DNA of 64,000 nt from IDS-8 sp040902105 (lineage in GTDB: Bacteria; Pseudomonadota; Gammaproteobacteria; Steroidobacterales; Woeseiaceae): assembly GCA_040902105.1 (NCBI GenBank), contig JBBDXW010000066.1, positions 13,938 through 77,937 on the forward strand. Direction: 5' to 3'. The position numbers and the translations under genes are program-made. The notes under the pieces are model-generated. The model was given only the letters and a program-made list of their open reading frames with translations. It searched no databases and was not told the origin of the DNA. Positions 16,486-24,652 of the stretch are shown here, piece after piece (position 1 is the stretch's first letter; each line of letters starts with the position of its first letter).

Positions 16486-17106
16486 TCAGAATCGGTAACG
16501 CAGACCGAGATGTATACTTTCTTCGAGTTCCGTCTTGCCCTCCAGCAGATCTATCTCGAACAGCCGGTAGCCGCCGAAGCCGGTGACGCGATCGGTCAGT
16601 GGTATTTCGACCCGCCCGATAACATCCCACAGGTTGTCGGCCGACCCGAATGTCAGAATGTCGGGTGCGTACGTAGCCTGGCCGACGACGGTGAGCTGCG
16701 GGTTGCGGCGCAGCAGGTACCGTGCTTCGGCCCCGAGCGCCAGGGCAAACACATCGGTGTTTTGCGTGCTCAGAAGGGCGGCGTACGCAACGGGGCCGGC
16801 CTTGATTGTCAATCGGTTAATCCGTAAGCGGCTCGCCTCCACGAAGTAATTTGAACTGGCGACAAAGTCCCGGTCTTCGTTCAGAAACAGTCCGAAGCCG
16901 AGTTCGCCGGCTTCGATATTCTCGTTGGGTTGCGCGCGCGGGCGTATATAACGCAATTGCAGGGAGTCCTCGCTCACGGAGATTTCGCCGGAGGCACTGG
17001 ACGGACGAACCTCCTGCGCGCTCAGCCGGCCTGATTGCATAGCGGCGAGAATGCAAAACAAGGTCCACGACATTAAAACCGATCGCGATGCAAATTTGGA
17101 TTCCAT
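16486..17106 (-). CDS. YfaZ-like outer-membrane protein
   Basis: A predicted outer-membrane beta-barrel of 206 residues from ATG 17106. The N-terminus has a signal peptide (about residues 1-31, ending LSAQ), followed by alternating-hydrophobicity strands and a terminal aromatic residue (LGLRYRF), the usual signal for insertion by the Bam complex. The sequence pattern GELGFGLFLNEDRDFVASS and GAEARYLL fits the YfaZ family, whose function is unknown. The longer frame to 17160 adds 18 residues that do not improve the signal peptide. No operon context apart from the small lipoprotein. Confidence 0.65.
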   Translation of the reverse strand: MESKFASRSVLMSWTLFCILAAMQSGRLSAQEVRPSSASGEISVSEDSLQLRYIRPRAQPNENIEAGELGFGLFLNEDRDFVASSNYFVEASRLRINRLTIKAGPVAYAALLSTQNTDVFALALGAEARYLLRRNPQLTVVGQATYAPDILTFGSADNLWDVIGRVEIPLTDRVTGFGGYRLFEIDLLEGKTELEESIHLGLRYRF

Positions 17107-17349
17107 GTGTCTTCTCCTGCAGCGTAGTTGCGCCAGCCGCGGTGACCCGGTTGTCTTCACGAGGAGGCACCGAACGGCAGGGCTTGCAGGATGGCTGTTG
17201 CAATGAGCGTGCCACCTTACGGAGGCAAATCGGACACTCAGGAAGCGGGGCGGAATATTCGGGACATTCCTGTCTTATTTAACATAATATACATTATACG
17301 CATATATAATGAGATGGCCGGACAGCCACGGGACCACATCGCGGGGACG

Positions 17350-18909
17350 TCAGCGCTGCGCGGCCTGTTTCCGATCGACCTGCCGGGTCACCAGCAAACG
17401 ATCCACGCGCCGGCCGTCCATGGCCTGGATTTCGAAGTTCCAGCCCTGCCAGTTGAAGCGCGCGCCCACCTGCGGAATGCGGCCGAGCTGGTCGAGTGCC
17501 AGTCCTGCAACCGTGTGATATTCGCGCGTCGATGCATCGCGTACGCGCAGCAGCCGTGCAAGGTCGGTCAGCGGCAACGTGCCCGGCAGCATCCAGGTAT
17601 CCTCGCCGACCGGCCGCGGTCCGCCGTGCTCGTCCGCGGTATCGCTGAAGTCACCGGCTATTGCCGCGAGAATGTCCGCGACCGTCACCAGCCCCTCGAT
17701 GCTGCCGTATTCGTCCACGACGACCGCAAGCGGCACCGGCTGCGTACGCAATTGTTCGAGCACCTGCATCGCCGACATCCCTTCGTGCACGACCAGCGGT
17801 TGCATAGTGATGCCGCTGATATCGGCGATGCGTCCCTCGATGCAAGTGCGCAACAGATCGCGGCTTTGCACCACACCCTCCAGCGCGTCGAGGGCGCCGC
17901 GGGCAACCAGCAAACGCGTATGCGGCGCTGTCTTGAGCGCTTCGATGAGCGCCGCTTCGTCGTCGTCCAGATCCAGCCAGACAATGTCAGGTCGCGGCGT
18001 CATGAGGGATTCCACCCTGCGCTGCGACAGTTCGAGGACACGCCGGATCATCTGTCGCTCGATCGGCGCAAATACCAGGTCGGCGCCGGTGGTGATGGTG
18101 TTGAGCGGCGCACTGCTGTCCATGGACGTGCGGCCGCCGAGCATGCGGAGCACGGCGTCGGCTGTGCGCTCTCGCAGCGGACGCCGCATCGCCAGCTTCG
18201 CGCGATTGAAGCGCGCCATCTGGTTGAAGAATTCGACCAATACCGAGAAGCCGATAGCGGCATACAGGTAGCCCTTCGGGATATGCATGCCGAAACCTTC
18301 GGCAATGAGGCTGAAACCGATCATCAGCAGGAAGCCGAGACACAGCACCACCACGGTGGGATGCGCATTCACGAAACGCGTCAGCGGCTTGCTGGCCCAC
18401 ATCATCAGCGCGATGGCGATGACGACGGCCGTCATCATCACCCAGAGTTCGTCGACCATTCCGACCGCTGTGATCACCGCATCCAGCGAGAAAACCGCGT
18501 CCAGCGCGACGATCTGCGCCACGACGATACCGAACGTGGCATGCGGCTTCGGGCCCCCGCTGCGATGCGCGGCGCCTTCCAGGCGCTCGTGCAGTTCCAT
18601 GGTCGCCTTGAACAGCAGGAACAGGCCACCAATCAACAGGATCAGGTCGCGACCGGAAAAGCCGAAGCCCATAACCTCGAACAACGGTGCGGTCAGCGTC
18701 ACCAGCCAGGAAATGCTCGCGAGCAGCGCGAGCCGCATGATCAGCGCGAGACTGAGACCGATGACCCTTGCCCTGTCGCGCTCCTCCTCGGGCAGCTTGT
18801 CCGCGAGAATCGCGATGAAGATCAGGTTGTCGATGCCGAGCACGATCTCGAGCACGACCAGCGTCAGCAGGCCGAGCCAGATGGTCGGGTCAGCGAATAA
18901 TTCGATCAT
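17350..18909 (-). CDS. TerC-family membrane protein with CBS and CorC domains (YegH-like)
   Basis: A 519-residue inner-membrane protein from ATG 18909 (MIELFADPTIWLGLL). Residues 1-230 form the TerC-type membrane domain with about seven helices and the acidic segments EIVLGIDNLIF and LDAVFSLDAVITA that resemble metal-binding sites; residues about 290-420 hold a pair of CBS domains, and the C-terminal 90 residues are a CorC/HlyC domain with DEHGGPRPVGEDTW. E. coli YegH and YoaE have the same plan. TerC proteins are linked to metal efflux and manganese homeostasis, and CBS/CorC domains to nucleotide control; the substrate here is unproved. A frame open to 18996 adds 29 residues of poor quality. 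Confidence 0.87.
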   Translation of the reverse strand: MIELFADPTIWLGLLTLVVLEIVLGIDNLIFIAILADKLPEEERDRARVIGLSLALIMRLALLASISWLVTLTAPLFEVMGFGFSGRDLILLIGGLFLLFKATMELHERLEGAAHRSGGPKPHATFGIVVAQIVALDAVFSLDAVITAVGMVDELWVMMTAVVIAIALMMWASKPLTRFVNAHPTVVVLCLGFLLMIGFSLIAEGFGMHIPKGYLYAAIGFSVLVEFFNQMARFNRAKLAMRRPLRERTADAVLRMLGGRTSMDSSAPLNTITTGADLVFAPIERQMIRRVLELSQRRVESLMTPRPDIVWLDLDDDEAALIEALKTAPHTRLLVARGALDALEGVVQSRDLLRTCIEGRIADISGITMQPLVVHEGMSAMQVLEQLRTQPVPLAVVVDEYGSIEGLVTVADILAAIAGDFSDTADEHGGPRPVGEDTWMLPGTLPLTDLARLLRVRDASTREYHTVAGLALDQLGRIPQVGARFNWQGWNFEIQAMDGRRVDRLLVTRQVDRKQAAQR

Positions 18910-19106
18910 CGGATAGAGGGCTGGTGTTTTTCCGAAGTATGCCACGAGATCTGCGCAGGTACGGCCAATGCAGATCAGGCCCGGATGAAGAATCAATCAT
19001 AAGATATTAAAATTGCTACTGTTTTTAGAAACGATCGCCCTTCCCCTGCACGCTGCTTTTTCATATATATTGATCCACCCGGCAGACAGCGCCGCCGGCT
19101 GCGCAA

Positions 19107-19135
19107 CTTGAAAGCCAGGGCGAACGCCACAAAAT
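19107..19135 (+). promoter_or_regulatory. Candidate heat-shock (sigma-32 type) promoter of htpX
   Basis: CTTGAAA at 19107-19113 matches the sigma-32 -35 box exactly and is followed after 13 bp by CCACAAAAT (19127-19135), a partial match to the CCCCATnT -10 box. The spacing is normal. It lies 66 bp before the htpX start, and htpX is sigma-32 controlled in E. coli. The weak -10 box keeps confidence low. Confidence 0.4.
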
Positions 19136-19201
19136 CAGCGTCTGCGGTTATCTCGGCTTCTTTTCGCCTCTGCAGCTTTTTATTACTTCCGGAGAAACTG
19201 A

Positions 19202-20089
19202 ATGTTCAAGCGTGTCGTATTGTTTATCGCTACGAACCTCGCCGTCGTGCTGGTTTTGAGCGTTGTTTTGCGGCTTCTCGGCGTCGACAGGATTCTTGAC
19301 GAGTCCGGCGCGGGCATCAACTACGAGGCGCTGCTGATTCTCTCCGTGGTCATCGGCTTCGGCGGCTCGTTCATTTCACTTGCCATTTCCAAATGGATGG
19401 CGAAGCGCTCAACCGGCGCGCGGGTCATTAACAACCCTTCCAACGACACCGAAGCCTGGCTCGTGGGTATAGTGCAGCGGCTCGCGCAGCAGGCCGGCAT
19501 CGACATGCCGGAAGTGGCAATCTACGACGCGCCCGACATGAATGCGTTCGCCACCGGCGCCCGGCGCAACAGCGCGCTCGTCGCCGTCAGCAGCGGTCTG
19601 CTTCAGGGCATGAAGCGGGAAGAAGTCGAGGCCGTGCTGGCCCATGAGATCTCTCACGTCGCGAACGGCGACATGGTCACGCTGGCGCTGGTGCAGGGTG
19701 TTGTGAACACCTTCGTCATATTTCTGTCCCGTATCGTCGGCCATATCGTCGACCGGGTGATATTGAAGAACGATCGCGGCTACGGCATCGGCTATTTCTT
19801 TTCCGTCATCATCGCGCAGCTCGTGCTCGGTGTTCTTGCCAGCATCATCGTCATGTGGGTCTCGCGTTATCGCGAGTTTCGCGCTGATGCCGGTTCGGCC
19901 CGGCTAAACGGCAAGAAACCGATGATCGATGCGCTGAGCCGGCTCGACAGCTCCGGGCGCCCGGCCGTGTTGCCGGAAAACCTGGAGGCATTCGGCATTT
20001 CCGGCCGGCAGGGAATGGGCATCAAGCGGCTGTTCATGAGTCATCCGCCGATCGCGGCACGGATCGACGCCCTGACGAAGCTGGCCTGA
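19202..20089 (+). CDS. htpX: Membrane zinc metalloprotease HtpX
   Basis: Inner-membrane zinc protease that degrades misfolded membrane proteins under envelope or heat stress. The 295 residues include two N-terminal membrane helices (about 5-25 and 43-63), the zinc motif HEISH at residues 148-152 in VLAHEISHVANGD, a second helix pair (about 160-185 and 200-220) and the third-ligand region YREFRADAGSA. Length matches E. coli HtpX (293). The ribosome site GGAGAAAC is well placed before ATG 19202. It stands alone with its own upstream promoter candidate. Confidence 0.95.
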   Translation: MFKRVVLFIATNLAVVLVLSVVLRLLGVDRILDESGAGINYEALLILSVVIGFGGSFISLAISKWMAKRSTGARVINNPSNDTEAWLVGIVQRLAQQAGIDMPEVAIYDAPDMNAFATGARRNSALVAVSSGLLQGMKREEVEAVLAHEISHVANGDMVTLALVQGVVNTFVIFLSRIVGHIVDRVILKNDRGYGIGYFFSVIIAQLVLGVLASIIVMWVSRYREFRADAGSARLNGKKPMIDALSRLDSSGRPAVLPENLEAFGISGRQGMGIKRLFMSHPPIAARIDALTKLA

Positions 20090-20132
20090 CGATCGCCGCC
20101 TCCCCCTCCTCCCGTCCGCGCCCGGCGCGCTT

Positions 20133-20321
20133 TCAGCAGCAGCGCCCGCCGCTGCTGCCGCGATAACGCGCGTTCTGCCGTTCGCGGAAGAAGCTCGCGT
20201 AGTCGGGGACCGGGCGGTCGGGGTGCTTCAGCCTCAGGTGCCGGACGTAGTTCTCGTAGTCCGGCACGCCGCAGCAAAGTCGCGCCGTTTGCACCAGGCG
20301 CCGCCACACATTGCCCATCAT
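20133..20321 (-). CDS. YbdD/YjiX-family small protein (DUF466)
   Basis: A 62-residue protein, small and often missed, that accompanies CstA-type peptide or pyruvate carriers. The recognisable parts are VWRRLVQTARLCCGVPDYENYV, quoted only as RRLVQTARLCCG and PDYENYVRH, then HPDRPVPDYASFFRERQNARY and a Cys pair at the end. The family consensus is GxPDYxxYxxHxxxxHPxxPxxxxxxFxxxRxxxRYG, which is present. The ATG overlaps the cstA stop by 4 bp (ATGA), so it is translated with cstA. Two ATG codons in tandem (20321 and 20318) could both serve. Confidence 0.85.
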   Translation of the reverse strand: MMGNVWRRLVQTARLCCGVPDYENYVRHLRLKHPDRPVPDYASFFRERQNARYRGSSGGRCC

Positions 20322-22387
20322 GCGCCTGCTTCCTGCGGTCCGAGAGCGATGTACGCGGACTCCCGGTCGGTGCGTTCGCTCTCGCCGCGAGCTTTGACGA
20401 TTGCCTTGACCGAATAAAAAAGCACAGCGAACACCACGATCATGAACAATGCGGTAAGGCCCGCGTTGACGTAGTTGCTCACCATGACCTGCTGCATGGC
20501 ATCCAGGTCGGTCGATGGCGGGATCAGGTCGCCCGCTGCAACGGCCGAGCGGTAGCGGTTCGCCTGGGCCAGGAAGCCGATCGACGGATTCGGATCGAAG
20601 AGCTTGATCCAGCCGGCGGCGGTGGTGCAGATCAGGAGCCAGACGGTAGGCAGGATCGAGACCCAGGCATAACGATCGCGCTTCATCTTGAACAGCACCA
20701 CCGTGCAAAGCATCAACGCAATACCCGCGAGCATCTGGTTCGCGATGCCGAACAGCGGCCACAGCATGTTGATGCCGCCCAGCGGATCGGTCACGCCCTG
20801 GTACAGGAAGTAACCCCACAGACCGACGCAGCCGCCGGTGGCGAGCAGGTTCGGTCCCCAGGCTTCCGTGCGCCGCAGTGCCGGCACGAAATTGCCGAGC
20901 AGGTCCTGCAACATGAAACGGCCCGCGCGAGTGCCGGCGTCGACCGCGGTCAGGATGAAGAGGGCTTCGAACAGGATCGCAAAGTGGTACCAGAATGCCA
21001 TCATGCCCTCGCCCGGGAGCATGGCGTCGAAGATTTGCGCAATGCCCACAGCAAGCGTGGGCGCGCCGCCGGCGCGCGACAGAATGGAGTTTTCGCCGAT
21101 GTCCGCCGCAGTCGCGGTCAGAAGGTCCGGCGTCACCACGAAGCCCCAGCTCGACACGGTCGCGGCGACCGTCTGCGGATCGCTGCCGACAATCGCCGCC
21201 GGGCTGTTCATCGCGAAGTACACGCCGGGATCAATGATCGAGGCGGCGACCAACGCCATGATGGCCACGAACGACTCCATCAGCATGCCGCCGTAGCCGA
21301 TGTAGGGCGCGTGCGTTTCGCTTGCCAGCATCTTGGGCGTGGTGCCTGACGAGATCAGCGCATGGAATCCGGACACCGCGCCGCAAGCGATAGTGATGAA
21401 CAGGAACGGGAACATGGTGCCGTTCCAGACCGGGCCGCTGCCATCGGCGAACTGGGTCAGGGCCGGCATGCGCAGGTCGGGCAGCACTATGAGGATGCCG
21501 ATGGCGAGGCCGAAGATCGTGCCGACTTTGAGGAAGGTCGACAGGTAATCGCGCGGCGCCAGCAGCATCCACACCGGCAGTACCGCTGCAACGAAGCCGT
21601 AACCCACCAGCATCCAGGTGATCTGGGTGCCGGAGAACGTAAACGCGGGACCCCAGGTCGGGTGTGCCGCAACCTCACCGCCGAACCAGATGGATGCAAC
21701 CAGCAGTACCAGGCCGATCAGCGAGATCTCGCCGATCTTGCCGGGCCGCAGGTAGCGCATGTACACGCCCATCAGCACCGCGATCGGGATGGTCGCGATG
21801 ACCGTGAACATGCCCCAGGGGCTCTCCGCCAGCGCTTTCACCACAATCATCGCCAGCACCGCGAGGATGATGATCATGATCAGGAAGGCGCCGAACAACG
21901 CGATGGTCCCGGGCGTCTGGCCCATCTCCTCGCGCACCAGGTCGCCCAGCGAGCGGCCGTCGCGGCGGCTCGAGATCACCAGCACCATGAAGTCCTGTAC
22001 CGCGCCGGCCAGTACTACGCCGACGATGAGCCACAAGGTGCCGGGCAGGTAGCCCATCTGGGCGGCCAGCACCGGACCGACCAGCGGACCGGCCCCCGCG
22101 ATCGCCGCGAAATGGTGGCCGAACAGCACCTGCTTGTTGGTCGGTACGAAATCCAGCCCGTCGTTGTGCAACACCGCCGGCGTCGCGCGGGTCGGATCCA
22201 CCTGCATCACCGTGTAGGCGATGAACCTGCCGTAGAAGCGGAATGCGACCAGGTAAATCGATACCGCTGCAGCGACGATCCACAACGCGTTGATCGACTC
22301 GCCGCGTCGCAGAGCCAGCGTACCGAGGCATATCGCCCCGAGTAATGCCAGCGCCGCCCAAAGCAGTTTAGCGATGCCGCCCTTCAT
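20318..22387 (-). CDS. cstA: Carbon starvation protein CstA (pyruvate/peptide carrier)
   Basis: A 689-residue inner-membrane carrier with about 18 helices. CstA family members take up peptides and in E. coli also pyruvate. Landmarks are FHALISSGTTPKMLASETHAPYIGYGGMLMES, quoted as SSGTTPKML and YIGYGGMLMES, the HNDGLDFVPTNKQVLFGHHFAAIAGAGP block (as FGHHFAAIAGAGPLVGP), and GDLVREEMGQTPG. Length fits E. coli CstA (701). It is followed by the 62-residue YbdD-like gene on the same strand with an ATGA overlap, the family arrangement. No CRP site or terminator was identified. Confidence 0.93.
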   Translation of the reverse strand: MKGGIAKLLWAALALLGAICLGTLALRRGESINALWIVAAAVSIYLVAFRFYGRFIAYTVMQVDPTRATPAVLHNDGLDFVPTNKQVLFGHHFAAIAGAGPLVGPVLAAQMGYLPGTLWLIVGVVLAGAVQDFMVLVISSRRDGRSLGDLVREEMGQTPGTIALFGAFLIMIIILAVLAMIVVKALAESPWGMFTVIATIPIAVLMGVYMRYLRPGKIGEISLIGLVLLVASIWFGGEVAAHPTWGPAFTFSGTQITWMLVGYGFVAAVLPVWMLLAPRDYLSTFLKVGTIFGLAIGILIVLPDLRMPALTQFADGSGPVWNGTMFPFLFITIACGAVSGFHALISSGTTPKMLASETHAPYIGYGGMLMESFVAIMALVAASIIDPGVYFAMNSPAAIVGSDPQTVAATVSSWGFVVTPDLLTATAADIGENSILSRAGGAPTLAVGIAQIFDAMLPGEGMMAFWYHFAILFEALFILTAVDAGTRAGRFMLQDLLGNFVPALRRTEAWGPNLLATGGCVGLWGYFLYQGVTDPLGGINMLWPLFGIANQMLAGIALMLCTVVLFKMKRDRYAWVSILPTVWLLICTTAAGWIKLFDPNPSIGFLAQANRYRSAVAAGDLIPPSTDLDAMQQVMVSNYVNAGLTALFMIVVFAVLFYSVKAIVKARGESERTDRESAYIALGPQEAGA

Positions 22388-22478
22388 GCGCCCCTCCCCG
22401 AAAAAAAGCTCAGGAAGGGTCGCCTATGCACTGGCCGAGGTCAATGCGCATTTCAGCATTTGCGAAGTGCTTGCGCTG

Positions 22479-22718
22479 TCACGGGGCTGCCTGCAGTTCT
22501 GAAATCGCGCACTTGATCTCGGCCAGGAGGCTTCTTTCACCGCCGTCAAAGCCTTCCCCTTCGGATTCCTGAAGTTGTATGGCTTCGGCCTCCCAGTGCG
22601 ACAGTACTTCGAGTTTCTGGCTGTCATCGAGTGTCTCGTCCTGCACCACGGCGGCCGGCCGTGCGTAGACGTCAGACGGCATGCGCAGCGCGTGCCGGTA
22701 CTTGCTGTCCTCGCTCAT
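22479..22718 (-). CDS. Small acidic protein, unknown function
   Basis: A 79-residue acidic protein. The pattern in DDSQKLEVLSHWEAEAIQLQESEGEGFDGG resembles a small family with the motif QKxxxLxxWExxAxxLxxAxxEGM seen in gammaproteobacterial genomes, but I cannot name it. A GAGGAGCAACC-type ribosome site lies upstream of the ATG, so translation is plausible. It sits 91 bp before cstA on the same strand and may be cotranscribed with it; no function is inferred. Confidence 0.55.
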   Translation of the reverse strand: MSEDSKYRHALRMPSDVYARPAAVVQDETLDDSQKLEVLSHWEAEAIQLQESEGEGFDGGERSLLAEIKCAISELQAAP

Positions 22719-22832
22719 GGTTGCTCCTCAGTCGGTGGCGGGGACCGTTAAGGCTACCACTGTGAGAGAACGCAAGGAGTCCTGCGGTAGAAATATTACC
22801 GCGAACATTTCTACGGCGCAGAGACGAACGCT

Positions 22833-23075
22833 CTAGCTTCGTTTGCGTTTGACTCGGCGGCGCGGCGCCAGGCGCAGGCGTTTGGACACCCGCGGTTTGC
22901 TGCAGTCGGTTGGCTCGCGTGACTCGTAACGCGACGGTGATGGCGCCGAAGACGTAGCGGTTGCGGGCGGATTGCGGTTAGGAGATACGGACGGGAGCCA
23001 TGCGGTCGGAGAACTGCCCCACCAGGGCGCGCCGGGGTCACCGGACCAGCATCGGGACCAGCGTTCGGCGGTCAT
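22833..23075 (-). CDS. Small Arg/Lys-rich protein, coupled to the upstream 52-residue gene
   Basis: An 80-residue basic protein with no recognised domain. The C-terminus (about residues 60-80) is strongly basic with several RxR clusters, suggesting nucleic-acid contact or a nonspecific tail. The ATG at 23075 overlaps the stop of the 52-residue gene at 23072-23230 in the AATGA configuration, so if the upstream gene is real this frame would be translated by coupling. Codon content is consistent with a coding frame, but the evidence is limited and a shadow frame is possible. Confidence 0.35.
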   Translation of the reverse strand: MTAERWSRCWSGDPGAPWWGSSPTAWLPSVSPNRNPPATATSSAPSPSRYESREPTDCSKPRVSKRLRLAPRRRVKRKRS

Positions 23076-23230
23076 TTGCTGCGGTTATACGGATCGCAGC
23101 CCTGTTCGGGATTATCCGCATCCGCAAGCTTGAGTTCGGGCGTCGGCTCCGCTTCCTGCATGAGGTCTCTGCAGCGTTCGCGAATCTCGGACAAGCTCAT
23201 CCTGACCGTTTCTGACTTGGGAGTGTTCAT
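23072..23230 (-). CDS. Short unannotated protein with GCDPYN motif
   Basis: A 52-residue frame starting at ATG 23230 and ending at TGA 23072. Landmarks are MNTPKSETVRMSLSEIRERC near the start, a Pro/Glu-rich middle, and the C-terminal EQGCDPYNRSK. The DPYN ending recalls a widespread group of tiny proteins ending in GxDPYNxxx whose function is unknown. AGAAGAAG upstream of the ATG is a usable ribosome site. It lies between the cstA region and an XRE regulator, and it overlaps the next frame (22833-23075) by 4 bp. Confidence 0.5.
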   Translation of the reverse strand: MNTPKSETVRMSLSEIRERCRDLMQEAEPTPELKLADADNPEQGCDPYNRSK

Positions 23231-23378
23231 ACACTTCTTCTGTTCGGGGCTTTTGCGCAGTGTAGGCAGGAGCCGTCCCCGAAAATGTGAAAATCCTCAC
23301 ATTTCGCAAAAAGTGCCCTCGCGATTTCAATAATTTATGTCACATTGCCAATAAGTCATTGACCAGGCGGAAGGGCTG

Positions 23379-23576
23379 TCAAAGGTGCGGGCTGTCGAAA
23401 ATCCGCTCTACCGGTTGCCCGAAAAGAGCGGCGATGCGGTACGCGAGATCGAGCGACGGGCCGTGTTTTTCGGTTTCCAGGGCATTCACTGCCTGGCGCG
23501 ACACACCCACACGCAAGCCCAGCTCTTCCTGGGTCCAGCCCCGCTCGGCGCGCAGGACCTTGAGCCGGTTCCGCAT
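23379..23576 (-). CDS. XRE-family transcriptional regulator (YozG-type)
   Basis: A 65-residue helix-turn-helix protein of the XRE class from ATG 23576 (MRNRLKVLRAERGWTQEEL). The HTH spans about residues 15-38 with TQEELGLRVGVSRQAVNALE, followed by PSLDLAYRIAALFGQPVERIF, the conserved end of this short regulator group. The family commonly controls neighbouring membrane or acyl genes, but its target here is unknown. The frame is open to 23627, but those 17 extra residues have no family match. It lies 72 bp after the start of nothing else on this strand; the KAS III gene at 23649 is on the same strand, transcribed toward it. Confidence 0.8.
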   Translation of the reverse strand: MRNRLKVLRAERGWTQEELGLRVGVSRQAVNALETEKHGPSLDLAYRIAALFGQPVERIFDSPHL

Positions 23577-23648
23577 CAGCGAGTACTCCGGATGAACGGC
23601 GTCACCATCGCAAACGCCGCCCGACAATCATGCAGGCGGGTGTCTCGT

Positions 23649-24617
23649 CTAGAAACGGACCAGGGCCGAACCCCAGGTGAAGCCGGCGCCGAAGGCTTCG
23701 AACAGCAGGAGGTCGCCGCGCTTGATGCGTCCGTCGCGGACGGCGACGTCGAGCGCCAGCGGGATGGAAGCGCTCGAGGTATTCGCATGCTCATCCACGG
23801 TGACGACCACGCGGTCCATCGGCAGGTCAAACTTCTTCGCGGCCGCGGTGATGATGCGCAGGTTGGCCTGGTGTGGGATGAGCCAGTTAATGTCTTTTTT
23901 CGACACCTTGTTGGCTGCCAGTGTTTCTTTCGCGATCAGGCCAAGGGTGCTGACGGCTCTGCGGAATACATCGTGCCCTTTCATCTTTATATATGCATTT
24001 TCGGCGCGTACCGACTTGTAGCCCGATGAAATGCCTGCGGGAACATGCAAAAGGTCCTCGTATTTCCCGTCCGAGTGCGAGTGCGCCGACAGTATGCCCG
24101 GCTCGTCGGATGCGCGCAGCACCACGGCCCCTGCCCCGTCGCCGAACAGTACGCAGGTCGAGCGGTCGTTCCAGTCGATGATGCGCGAATAGGTTTCGGC
24201 TCCAATCACGAGCGCGCATGTGGCGCCGCCCGTGCGCACGAATCGATCCGCGACGTCGAGCGCAAAAATAAAGCCGGAACAGGCCGCGTGCACGTCGAAG
24301 GCCGGAATGCCGTGAACATCGAGTCGCCGCTGCACGATGCAGGCAGTACTCGGAAAAACCTTGTCCGGCGTCGTTGTGGCGACGATGATCAGGTCGATCT
24401 CGTCGCTGCCGGCATCCGCCTGTTCCATGGCGTTTCTCGCCGCGGCGACGGACATGTCGGAGGTCGTCTCATTCTCCGCGGCGATGTGCCGTCGCTTGAT
24501 TCCGGTCCGTTCACGAATCCACTCGTCCGAGGTGTCGACAAACGCCTCGAATTCGCGGTTGTGCATGACCTTTTCGGGCAGATAGCCGCCGGTGCCTGCA
24601 ATTTTTGCGTATGTCAT
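23649..24617 (-). CDS. 3-oxoacyl-ACP synthase III-like (KAS III)
   Basis: A condensing enzyme of the FabH family, 322 residues. The active-site Cys is residue 113 in HAACSGFIFALD, His 249 is in LIPHQANLRI and Asn 279 is in DEHANTSSASIP, so the full Cys-His-Asn triad is present. FabH starts fatty-acid chains from acyl-CoA. Its position here, 35 bp after a fatty acyl-AMP ligase-ACP gene that is itself overlapped by a P450 gene, rather than beside the fab operon at 1-6 kb, suggests a role in a dedicated product as well as or instead of general fatty-acid synthesis. No symbol is given because the housekeeping copy may be outside the window. Confidence 0.9.
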   Translation of the reverse strand: MTYAKIAGTGGYLPEKVMHNREFEAFVDTSDEWIRERTGIKRRHIAAENETTSDMSVAAARNAMEQADAGSDEIDLIIVATTTPDKVFPSTACIVQRRLDVHGIPAFDVHAACSGFIFALDVADRFVRTGGATCALVIGAETYSRIIDWNDRSTCVLFGDGAGAVVLRASDEPGILSAHSHSDGKYEDLLHVPAGISSGYKSVRAENAYIKMKGHDVFRRAVSTLGLIAKETLAANKVSKKDINWLIPHQANLRIITAAAKKFDLPMDRVVVTVDEHANTSSASIPLALDVAVRDGRIKRGDLLLFEAFGAGFTWGSALVRF

Positions 24618-24652
24618 CTGAATCCTGTCTGGAGCTTTAGCCCGCCCGGCGG

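Noticed and set aside
17191..18900. Plus-strand 569-residue frame opposite the TerC/CorC gene
   Set aside because: It is rich in His, Arg and Asp with no domain, and lies exactly antisense to a clear membrane protein gene. It is a G+C-driven shadow frame.
21362..22345. Plus-strand 327-residue frame opposite cstA
   Set aside because: It has a low-complexity Gln/His/Asp/Arg composition and no motif, and is antisense to the conserved CstA gene.
23112..23330. 72-residue minus-strand frame over the 52-residue gene
   Set aside because: It reads in another phase with no motif. The 52-residue frame has a better ribosome site and ending.
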